Positions 13,205 to 22,875 of a stretch of DNA of 64,000 bases are shown in pieces; the first letter of the stretch is position 1, and each line of letters starts with the position of its first letter. Origin of the DNA: Eudorina sp. 2006-703-Eu-15. Taxonomy: Eukaryota; Chlorophyta; Chlorophyceae; Chlamydomonadales; Volvocaceae. The notes beneath the pieces were generated by a model, which worked only from the letters and a program-made list of their open reading frames with translations, made no database searches and was not told the DNA's origin. The position numbers were made by a program, and so were the translations under genes. The stretch lies in contig BDSI01000130.1 of assembly GCA_003117195.1 (NCBI GenBank), positions 62,001 through 126,000 on the forward strand, written 5' to 3'.

Positions 13205-13581
13205 ACGGGCTGTTTATATCTGGCTTTCCGGGCAAGTAGTACCAGCCAAGGACAGCGCGCGTTATCTCGGCCTGGTGTATGGGCCCTCGCGGCCTTTCAG
13301 TGCCTGCCGACAGCAGTTGAACGATACCGGCCGGGCCGCTATGTTCTCTTTGAGCTCCAAATTGGATAAGCTGAAGCTTTTCGCCCCCGACGTGCGAATG
13401 AGGTGTTTTGCCACTCAAGTTCGAGCGATTTTGCTGTATGGTTGTCAGGCTTGGGGCCCTTTTGCGTTGACAGAGGTTTTGAACAGGGTGGGGAGACGAC
13501 GCGATGCGAACAACCTGGCAGAAGGACTTTTTGAAGCATGCCTACACGATGATGCAGTCCAGCTGCAGATTGCGTTCATGC
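13205..13581 (+). mobile_element. LINE retrotransposon fragment, reverse-transcriptase C-terminal part (5' piece of interrupted copy 1)
   Basis: The plus frame contains SARYLGLVYG, then FATQVRAILLYGCQAWG, the usual end of the reverse-transcriptase/thumb region in LINE ORF2 proteins. The 5' part of the element is missing, and the exact truncation point near 13.2 kb is uncertain. The frame runs into an 8.3-kb DNA transposon at 13582 and resumes at 21911 (…QIAFM joins RQIVGAARPAH… in frame after one 8-bp target copy is removed). Confidence 0.75.
13574..13581 (+). repeat. Target-site duplication GTTCATGC (left copy)
   Basis: The 8-bp GTTCATGC directly before the left inverted repeat is repeated at 21903-21910 directly after the right one. 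An 8-bp duplication is typical of hAT, P and some other cut-and-paste superfamilies. Confidence 0.8.
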
Positions 13582-13654
13582 CAGTAAGCGACCCGACCGG
13601 ACAACCGTGCTCCGAGCATGCTCGCTAATTACCGGACTAGCCGGTAGCGAGCAT
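13582..13654 (+). repeat. Left terminal inverted repeat
   Basis: Begins CAGTAAGCGACC and continues through GACCGGACAACCG and the palindrome GAGCATGCTC. It pairs with 21830-21902 in inverse orientation. Confidence 0.85.
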
Positions 13655-13977
13655 CGGACAGCAGATCTCCATGCTCATGGCGCCAATATATGTAGTTAAT
13701 TATGTTCTATTGAATCAAGTAGCGAGCATGGCGATCTTCCGTCGATGCAAGGCCATGCACTGCACTTTAGTATGCTTCCGAACCACACGGTGCTAGCGGA
13801 AACAAATGAATTTGATGAAAAGCTATTTACTCCATGTTTTAATAAAGTCGAGGAGCGTCTTAATTCGCCGTTGAATTCGGAAAGAAGCTTGCCGAGCATT
13901 GCGTACAAGTAATCCAGAATATGACTGTGCCTCCGAAATGCGCCCGCCGAAGAAGGTTTGTTTGCTTATTCTATATA

Positions 13978-15990
13978 GATGTATCCGGCGGCTTTATGCG
14001 TTACTGCAGGAAATCGGCCGGACCGGTCGTCGCTGCTCGCTGGCCATGCTCGCGAGAATAACACAGGGAAGTCGCAATGCGCGCGTTTCCATACTCTCAA
14101 ATGAATACTTTAAACAGATGTATCCGGCGAGCTGTCTGCGTTACCGCAGGAAATGGGGAGGGCTGGTCGTCGGTGCTCGCCAGCCATGGAAGTGCTGCTC
14201 CCGCACCTAACACCGGGAGACAGCAATGCGGCCGCGGCTATAGTCTACGATACATATTTTGCATAGATGTATCCGGCGAGCTTAACTCGGTACCGCAGGA
14301 ACTTGGGCAGGCTGGTCGTCGGTGCTCGCTGGCAATGCAAGTGCTGATCCCGCTTCTAAGACCAGTAGGTCATCATGCGCCCGGGGCTATCGTCTACCAT
14401 ACATAATTCGAACAGATGTATCCGGCGAGCTGTCTGCGTTACCGCAGGAAATGGGAAGGACTGGTCGTCGGTGCTCGCCAGCCTTGGAAGTGCTGCTCCC
14501 GCACCTAACACCGGGAGATAGCATTGCGCCCCGGGCTATAGCCAACAATACATATTTTAAATAGATGTATCCGGCGAGCTTAATTCGGTACCGCAGGAAA
14601 TTGGGCAGGCCGGTCGTCGGTGCTCGCCAGCCATGAAAGTGCTGCTCCCGCACCTAACACCGGGAGATAGCATTGCGCCCGGGGCTATAGCCAACAATAC
14701 ATATTTTGAATAGATGTATCCGGCGAGCTGTATTCGGTACCGCAGGAAATGGGGTGGGCTGGTCGTCGGTGCTCGCTGGCAATGCAAGTGCTGCTCCCGC
14801 TTCTAAGACCAATAGGTCATCATGCGCCCGGGGCTATAATCTACCATACATATTTTGAATAGATGTATCCGGCGAGCTGTATGCGTTACCGCAGGAAATG
14901 GGGTGGGCTGGTCGTCGGTGCTCGCTGGCAATGCAAGTGCTGCTCCCGCACCTAACACCGGGAGATAGCATTGCGCCCCTTGCTTTAGCCTACGATACAT
15001 AATATGGATAGATGTATCCGGCGAGCTTAATTCGGTACCGCAGGAAATTGGGCAGGCCGGTCGTCGGTGCTCGCTGGCTATGCAAGTAATGCAAGTGCTG
15101 CTCCCGCACCTAACCCCGAGAGATAGCATTGCTCCCGGGGCTATAGCCAACAATACATAATTTGAATAGATGTATCCGGCGAGCTGTATGCTTTACCGCA
15201 GGAAATTGGGCAGGCCGGTCGTCGGTGCTCGCTGGCAATGCAAGTGCTGCTCCCTCGCTTTACACCGGGAGACAGCATTGCGCCCGGGGCTATAGCCTAC
15301 GATACATAATATGGATAGATGTATCCGGCGAGCTTAATTCGGTACCGCAGGAAATTGGGCGGGCCGGTCGTCGGTGCTCGCTGGCAATGCAAGTGCTGCT
15401 CCCTCGCTTTACACCGGGAGACAGCATTGCGCCCGGGGCTATAGCCTACGATACATAATATGGATAGATGTATCCGGCGAGCTTAATTCGGTACCGCAGG
15501 AAATTGGGCGGGCCGGTCGTCGGTGCTCGCTGGCAATGCAAGTGCTGCTCCCTCGCTGTACACCGGGAGACAGCATTGCGCCCGGGGCTATAGCCTACGA
15601 TACATAATATGGATAGATGTATCCGGCGAGCTTAATTCGGTACCGCAGGAAATTGGGCGGGCCGGTCGTCGGTGCTCGCTGGCAATGCAAGTGCTGCTCC
15701 CTCGCTGTACACCGGGAGACAGCAATGCGGCCGCGGCTATAGCCTTCGACACATAATATGGATGGATGTATCCGGCGAGCTTAATTCGGTACCGCAGGAA
15801 ATTGGGCGGGCTGGTCGTCGGTGCTCGCCAGCCATGGAAGTGCTACGCCCGCACCTTACACCCGGAGATAGCATTGCGGCCGCGGCTATAGCCTACGATA
15901 CATATTTTGAATAGATGTATCCGGCGAACTGTATTCGGTACCGCAGGAAATTGGGCAGGCCGATCGTCGGTGCTCGCTGGCTGCTGCTCC
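13978..15990 (+). repeat. Tandem array A: 14 units of 149 bp
   Basis: Units begin at GATGTATCCGGCG: 13978, 14117, 14266, 14415, 14564, 14713, 14862, 15011, 15169, 15318, 15467, 15616, 15765 and 15914. The spacing is 149 bp except one of 139 and one of 158 (a 9-bp internal duplication, CAAGTAATG). Units near 15.2-15.7 kb are almost identical; those at the edges diverge. Short open frames inside are by-products of the repeat. Confidence 0.95.
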
Positions 15991-17184
15991 CGCGCCTAGG
16001 ACCAGGACGCTGGGGGGCGCGTCTGGTCTGTAACAACAGATCGTCCTGGTTATGTGCCCGAACACAGTCCGGGATGTTGCAACACAGAGGCTGAATGCAA
16101 CCTTAATGGCCCGCAAGCAGAAACACGACCACACCCAAAGCACACCGGACTGGCAGTCACTGTACGACATTCCCCAATGCGCTTATTGCGAAATGAAACC
16201 ACGACAGGTAACACTTCCTCTTTTTTTCAGCAAACCTCCTTGGTCAGTCAGTTATCGGTCATGTGCACGCACGAGCCCCGTACAACCCCTGCCCTATTTC
16301 ATTGTTCTGATCCAAGTACGATGATTCAGCTACCGCCGGTTGCGCTTGGGTGCCTTCTTCGATGTTCCTTCCCGCACTACGTGGACTTCCCTCGCCCGGA
16401 CTGTCCGCCCCCAGCCGCCTTGGCCCCAGCCGCCCTGCCCCCGCGCCCCCCGAAGCGATCACGGCTTTGCAACAACTAGCCGCTTTGCTTAGCCGCTCGC
16501 CCCACAGCTGCTGTGCTCCACCGGCTCCAGCGTAGGTGCCTCAGCAGGCACTTCAGTCAGTCCCTCGTTAACCACGTTTCTCCTGTAATGGGAATACAGA
16601 TGGTTGTAACTCAGCCCTGTCGTTCTCCATTTAGTTTTCCGCGCACTTGCTCCCTGTCTGGTAGCCTCGCGGAATATATACATCGCAAAATTTATCTGAT
16701 ATGTACAACGTCGTTTCAGTGACCTATTAAGATTGGGGAAAGTCAACCGTCGATGCCGTCGGCAGAACAGCAGAAGAAATGCGAACCCAGGGCTGCAAAA
16801 TAACACACCAACATCATTGTCTTCTCAGCAGCATGCGTACTCACGGCCCAATATGAAAGCCATGTCATCGGTCTGTCGCATTCTGTCGCTTGCGAAGCCA
16901 GCCCCGAAAGCTGCCAGAACGCTAAGAGACAAGGCAACTGGACAGCATTTTTACATCAAAAATCTTGTACAGTTCTTGCGAGCGTCCATGGGATGAACGT
17001 ATGATACGTACAAAACAGGGTCAACTTGGTCAAGCTGTAAAGCAGCATTCTGCATGATGGCAAAAGTATGTGACAGCAGTAATGTATGGTATGTAAGTAT
17101 AAAAATATAGAGCAATGGTCAATGACGGTTGAGCAATAATCAGCAGCACGCAGCAAACGTGCTTCCGTACTGGGCTCTCTCGCC
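15991..17184. other. Unique spacer between arrays A and B inside the transposon
   Basis: About 1.2 kb with no recognised gene. A plus-strand open stretch at about 16050-16210 (…CAYCEMKPRQ) is followed by GTAACACTTCC and a pyrimidine run ending in CAG. This could be the relic of a spliced exon, but the implied intron is only about 24 bp, too short to trust. Confidence 0.4.
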
Positions 17185-18390
17185 TGACGGATGGTACCCT
17201 TGATGTGAGTCTCCTGGTGCGGCGGCACGTCCAGATTCGTTTGGGTTGCGATCGAAAACGGTGCTGCAAGGCTGTTCCGCATGGGTTTCAGCCCTGGGCC
17301 GATTCCAGGAATGTGATTCGGGCCGTGCGCGACTCCCTGTTCACCGAATCCCGGGCTGCCCTTTTCCCTGACGGATGGTACCCTTGATGGGAGTCTCCTG
17401 GTGCGGCGGCACGTCCAGATTCGTTTGGATCCTATCGGAACGGTGCTGCAAGCCTGTTCCGCATGGGTTTCAGCCCTGGGTCGATTCCAGGAATGTGATT
17501 CGGGCCGTGCGCGACTCCCTGTTCACCGAATCCCGGGCTGCCCTTTTCCCTGACGGATGGTACCCTTGATGGGAGTCTCCTGGTGCGGCGGCACGTCCAG
17601 ATTCGTTTGGGTTGCGATCGAAAACGGTGCTGCAAGGCTGTTCCGCATGGGTTTCACCCCTGGGCCGATTCCAGGAATGTGATTCGGGCCGTGCGCGACT
17701 CCCTGTTCGCCGAATCCCGGGCTGCCCTTTTCCCTGACGGATGGTACCCTTGATGGGAGTCTCCTGGTGCGGCGGCACGTCCAGATTCGTTTGGGTTGCG
17801 ATCGAAAACGGTGCTGCAAGGCTGTTCCGCATGGGTTTCACCCCTGGGCCGATTCCAGGAATGTGATTCGGGCCGTGCGCGACTCCCTGTTCGCCGAATC
17901 CCGGGCTGCCCTTTTCCCTGACGGATGGTACCCTTGATGGGAGTCTCCTGGTGCGGCGGCACGTCCAGATTCGTTTGGGTTGCGATCGAAAACGGTGCTG
18001 CAAGGCTGTTCCGCATGGGTTTCAGCCCTGGGCCGATTCCAGGAATGCGATTCGGGCCGTGCGCGACTCCCTGTTCACCGAATCCCGGGCTGCCCTTTTC
18101 CCTGACGGATGGTGCCCTTGGTGGGAGTCTCCTGGTGCGGCGGCACGTCCAGATTCGTGTGGGTCCTATCGGAACGGTGCTGCAAGCCTGATCCGGATGG
18201 GTTTCACCCCTGGGCCGATTCCAGGAATGCGATTCGGGCCGTGCGCGACTCCCTGTTCACCGAATCCCGGGCTGCCCTTTTCCCTGACGGATGGTACCCT
18301 GGATGGGAGTCTCCTGGTGCGGCGGCACGTCCAGATTCGTTTGGATCCTATCGGAACGGTGCTGCAAGCCTGATCCGGATGGGTTTCGGT
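17185..18390 (+). repeat. Tandem array B: about 6.5 units of 182-184 bp
   Basis: TGACGGATGGT recurs at 17185, 17369, 17551, 17735, 17919, 18103 and 18285. Units are nearly identical and alternate between two sub-types (GGTTGCGATCGAAAACGG versus GGATCCTATCGGAACGG), which explains the 184/182-bp lengths. The high identity suggests recent expansion. Confidence 0.95.
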
Positions 18391-20325
18391 GTCTGGCTGG
18401 GTGGGGTCATGGCCCGGTATTTTTTTGGGTGCGGCGTTGTGGTGTCCTGCCGCCTTGGCGGTGGGGCCTGCTGGGGCTTGCCCTGGTATACACCGATGAT
18501 CCCGTTGGGGTCCGCTGTAACGTTTATTCATTCATGAAATGACAAAAGTTCGTACGCAATCATAATCCAAAACTACTTTAGCCGACTCTTCCCTCAAGAG
18601 CACGGTAAAAAACAGCAGTCAGGTTACGCGACCTGGTCATCGCCGGCTTTGGCAGGCTGATATGGTGCTTGCGGGAGTTGAACCCACAGATCCTGGCCAT
18701 CCAGTAGCATCAGCACGTGGAATCCGTAATTGGATCTCGCGCATAAATTCGATGCAACAGCTGCGAGCCTGACGATTAGGTCAGCAAGCCTGCCGTGACT
18801 CATCGCCGCCGAACATAGATTCGCAAGGCATCCACAGGCCCCGCCCCGTGGCCTTCTGTCGATTGCCCAAGCGTGAAGCCTACTGCACAACATCCCCGTC
18901 AAAAGCTAAACAAGGCGGTAAACAGGGTAATGCCAGCAAGCGTTGCGCAGCTGCATTCCGTTATCAAACCCTTTAGTACCGCGTAGCATGTTGCATGTTC
19001 CCAGTCGAAGGCAATATGCCCGGTATCCACAAGCCCGCCCCGCACCCAGTCGTTTACCTGCTGTCAGTATGACCATTGCTACCTGTACCGTTGCTGCAGC
19101 TGCCCCCTCCATCGCCAATTTGTCAAGTTCAGAACGCTGCGCCGCTGTGCCCTGTGAATGGCAAAAAGGGACAGGCAGTCGTTAAGGCTGAAGGACAGCA
19201 CCTTGCATCCCTTGTGTAATCATACCAAGTCAACCAGCACGCCGCCCACAAATCCCAGCCACATGGCTATCCCCTTGCCCCTTGAATCATGAAGCCCCGC
19301 GCGATTCATCACCGCCAAATATGAACCCGCAAGGCATCCACAGGCCCCGTCCCGCGCCCATCTATCGATTGTCCCAGTGTGAAGCCTAGTGTGCGGCATC
19401 CCCCTCAAAGGCTTAACAAGGCGGTAAACAGGGTGATGCCAGCAAGCGTTGCCCAGCTACGATTTCCTTATCCAGATCCTAACGCGCCGCATAGCATGTT
19501 GCATGTCCCCTATCAAAGGCAGTGTACGTGGTACCCATAAAGCCCCCCCCTCGCCCAGTCGTTTACCTGCTGTCAAAATGGCCGCTGCCACCTGTGCCGT
19601 TGCCGCCGCAACCCGCTCCGCCGCCAACGTGCCAAGTTCAGAACGCTGCGCCGCTGGCCTGTGAGCAACTTAATCATGAACTCGGTAAAGGAGCTCCTAA
19701 CGGCATTCTCGTACACCCCACGCGTCCGAACTAAGCGCTGGCGTTTCGAGCGTCTTCCGACGCGAGGGCGAGGAGGAAGAGACATTGTCCAAGCGCTTCC
19801 GAAACTTGCCGAGCTCAGGGGACGCGGTCTGAGAACTCTCCAGCCGCCTACAACGTGGAGGATCGACAGCTCCTCGGGAGACGCGTTAATTAGTGTCGCA
19901 CCTTCTTCTGCAAACCGGGTCCTTCTCTTCCAAAACACCCACATTGTATGCTCCAGTTTGGTTTGCTTCACCGCTGGCGAGTGCATCCTCAAGGGAAGCA
20001 AGCACGATAGCTCCCACAATTACCATTACAGTAAGAGCAAACATGAAATCAGCCAGAACTACCAATTCATTACTTGCCCGATAATGGTCGGTCTTAGTTC
20101 CCCCTGAAAATATTCACACTCTGAAAGGATATGGTCGCTGACTTTTCAGCAACCAATAAGCTTTCGCGATCAATCAGCAATGGTGTACTTATTATTGGCA
20201 TGATGCTTGATAATACTTGTAACCCCTCAAGCCGTTGTTCCGTACTTCAGGATCCAAAGACAACATAACTTCATGTGGCTTGCCAATATGGAGCTACCTA
20301 AGCAGATGAGATTTTTAAATGATTG
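18391..20325. other. Spacer between arrays B and C with a diverged direct duplication
   Basis: A unit of about 380 bp at 18780-19160 is repeated with many differences at 19290-19665. On the minus strand both copies keep an open stretch (AQRSELDKLAMEG… and AQRSELGTLAAER…, both ending AILTA or VILTA) followed by a GTAAAC donor-like site. This suggests duplicated exons rather than non-coding sequence. Further left and right on the minus strand are Cys- and Ala-rich stretches and one hydrophobic segment (FALTVMVIVGAIVLASLE, near 20.04 kb). No family is recognised. Confidence 0.5.
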
Positions 20326-21350
20326 ACAGTAATGTATGGGAATGCTTCAGCTTTGACCTCTCCGCCGCGGGCGCAAGAGGTCCGGTTCGATGCACAGCTA
20401 GCCCCACCTGACCACAAGTCCCTGGCAGGGGGGCAAGCTCGCCCGACAAAATTATTGAAAGGATGGATTTGTGGTGACTGCTGCGGTTCAGCTTTGATCA
20501 CTCCGCCGCAGGCGCAAGAGCTCCGGTTCGATGCACAGCGAGCACCAACGCCGCAACTGACCGCAAGTCCCCGGCTGGGGCGCAAGCTCGCCGGACAAAA
20601 CTATTAGAAGGATGGATTTGAAGCTATTGCTGCGGCTCAGCGTTGACTCAATTGCCGCGGGCGCAAGAGCTCCGGTTCGATGCACAGCGAGCACCAACGC
20701 CGCAACTGACCCCAAATCCCCGGCTGGGGCGCAAGCTCGCCGGACAAAACTATTAGAAGGATGGATTTGAAGCTATTGCTGCGGCTCAGCGTTGACCCCT
20801 TTGCCACGGGCTCAAGAGCTCCGGTTCCATGGACAGCGAGCACCGACGCCGCAACTGGCCGCAAGTCCCCGGCTGGGGCGCAAGCTCGCCGGACAAAACT
20901 ATTAGAAGGATGGATTTGAAGATACTGCTGCGGCTCAGCGTTGACCCCTTTGCCACGGGCTCAAGAGCTCCGGTTCCATGGACAGCGAGCACCGACGCCG
21001 CAACTGACCGCAAATCCGTGGTAATGGCGCAAGCTCGCCGGACAAAACTATTAGAAGGATGGATTTGAAGATACTGCTGCGGCTCAGCGTTGACCCCTTT
21101 GCCACGGGCTCAAGAGCTCCGGTTCCATGGACAGCGAGCACCGACGCCGCAACTGACCGCAAATCCGTGGTAATGGCGCAAGCTCGCCGGACAAAACTAT
21201 TAGAAGGATGGATTTGAAGCTACTGCTGCGGCTCAGCGTTGACCCCTTTGCCACGGGCTCAAGAGCTCCGGTTCAATGGACAGCGAGCACCGACGCCGCA
21301 ACTGACCGCAAATCCGTGGTAATGGCGCAAGCTCGCCGGACAGAACGCGT
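20326..21350 (+). repeat. Tandem array C: about 7 units of 149 bp
   Basis: GGATGGATTTG recurs at 20461, 20610, 20759, 20908, 21057 and 21206. Units share GGCGCAAGCTCGCCGGACA and GCTCAAGAGCTCCGGTTC. The sequence is unrelated to array A although the unit length is the same. Confidence 0.95.
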
Positions 21351-21829
21351 GATATATTAATTTATGAATGCTGAAGCGGTTCGGTCTGCCGCGGGCTCGA
21401 GAGCTCAGGTTCCATGGACAGCGAGCATAGCGAGCAGCGAAGAGCGCGCCAGTCTTATTCCGACGGTAAGTCCATGTGCTTTCACGCTCATTTCATTCTA
21501 GCTATTACATATGGAGGACTACAATGACCTGAGTTTTAGCGCGTGGCTGTTTTTACGGTGGGCATGAAGGCCTCTGCTCGGCAGGCAGTTCTCCAAATCC
21601 TTCGGCAAACGAACATGCTCTCCTCATCAAAGAAAATCATTATCAGATTTGTATCTTTACAACCATTTTGATGGGAGATTCGCCGCGTAGTGCGGAAGAG
21701 GACTTAGGTGCTAATGTCTTGGAAGCGTTCGCCTCGGAAAGCAGGGTAACTACCATGCTCGCATCATTCATTAATAGGGCAAAATTAATTATATACTTGT
21801 AAGCTATTATCATGGCGAATTGCGGTGTG
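21351..21829. other. Right internal region of the transposon, no gene seen
   Basis: About 480 bp of lower-GC sequence between array C and the right inverted repeat. No open frame with recognisable motifs. Confidence 0.6.
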
Positions 21830-21902
21830 ATGCTCGCTGCCGGCTAGTCCGGTAATTAGCGAGCATGCTCGGAGCACGGTTGTCCGGTCCAGTCGCTGCC
21901 TC
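21830..21902 (-). repeat. Right terminal inverted repeat
   Basis: The reverse complement begins GAGGCAGCGAC, then GACCGGACAACCGTGCTCCG, and matches 13582-13654. It is followed by the second GTTCATGC target copy (21903-21910). Confidence 0.85.
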
Positions 21903-22875
21903 GTTCATGCGACAAATTGTGGGGGCTGCTCGCCCAGCCCACCGCCTTCTCTTCGCAGAATTGGCCGAGCTTCCCCTGCATTACTATTTGGTTAAGCAAG
22001 TGGTTCGCTTTTGGAACCGCCTGCAGACGCAGAAGGGCACGGTCGCACACGCAGTCCTATGTCAGGAGGTTATCGATGCACTCACCGATCCTGAACGGGG
22101 CGGTTGGGGAGCCTCGTTCTTGCGTTTAATGTCGTACTTAGAGTGTGATATTTGGAGCGGGCTGCCTCACGATGCAGAAGGTGTTGAACAGCGAGTTGAG
22201 TGGTTGCTGTCCAAACCTCTTCCCGAGGCTCAGATTGTGACGGCGATGAGGGAACGACTAATGAGCGGTTGGGAACATGTGCGCCTCGATGTCGAGCCAG
22301 ACAATTACCCATCAGACGGGAAACAGCCGGGGATCCATATGTCGAAGTACAAGCATTGGATGGGCCTGTCGTTTATGGGTGCGGCGGCCGTTATGTGGCA
22401 ACCGCACGCTACAGTTTTTATCCCCCGTTCTGCGCACCGGAAGCTAATGCAATTCAGGCTTTGTTGTTGGGCACTTGAGTCTAACAGGGCGCGGAGGGGT
22501 AGGCACCATGTCCCTAGAGGACAACGGGTCTGCCGTTGCTGCCGCTCTGAAGACCAGATTGAAGATGAGAAGCATGTTCTACTCGACTGCCCGGCTTACG
22601 ATGCAATACGCGCTGAGGAAGGGTTTCACCGCCCTAATACGATGAGGGAGGCGATTGCCTGGGATCCGGCTCGTTTGGCAAAGATGTTGGAGCGCATGTG
22701 GGCTCACCGTAATTCTATCGTGCCCTTTGGGCGCTAGTCTCGTCGACTCCTGTTAATGCGGTATTGCAAACCAGTGCTTTTGGGCGTTTTGTTCGCCCTT
22801 GGGCCTCCGGCTCGTATGGGTATGTGCAGGTATGGGGTTACGCACCCCCAACCATGTAACACAACAACAACATAT
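21903..22875 (+). mobile_element. LINE copy 1, 3' piece: ORF2 C-terminus with CCHC knuckle and short tail
   Basis: The frame resumes after the transposon with RQIVGAARPAHRLLFAELAE and runs to a stop at 22735-22737. Near the end is CRCCRSEDQIEDEKHVLLDC, the Cys-Cys-His-Cys knuckle common at the C-terminus of LINE ORF2 proteins, then a Trp-rich WDPARLAKMLERMWAHRNS segment. Compared with copy 2 at 33.7 kb, a 4-bp ATTT is missing after GTGCCCTTT, which ends the frame early (VPFGR-stop instead of VPFIWALVSS…). The 3' end is CAACCATGTAAC followed by a degenerate (ACA)n tail. Confidence 0.8.

Larger units (their letters stand above)
13582..21902. mobile_element. 8.3-kb TIR DNA transposon inserted in a LINE
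   Basis: The termini are inverted repeats of about 73 bp (13582-13654 and the reverse complement of 21830-21902). They differ at about six positions, all but one within the outermost 14 bases. The inner 59 bp contain GACCGGACAACCGTGCTCCG, GAGCATGCTC and an imperfect ACCGGACTAGCCGGTAGC palindrome. The flanking 8-bp duplication and in-frame repair of the host LINE fix the boundaries. Half of the inside is tandem arrays (13978-15990, 17185-18390, 20326-21350). I recognise no transposase (no DDE/RNase H or BED signature), so this copy is probably non-autonomous. The 8-bp duplication and CAG-like end suggest hAT, but the superfamily is not established. Confidence 0.85.

Noticed and set aside
13978..15990. 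Possible CRISPR array
   Set aside because: Units are continuous 149-bp repeats without short repeats alternating with unique spacers, and the genome is eukaryotic.
17470..18016. 177-aa minus-strand frame QHRFRSQPKRIWTCRRTRRL repeated
   Set aside because: Arises from the 184-bp array; repeats of the unit keep a frame by chance and no family is recognised.
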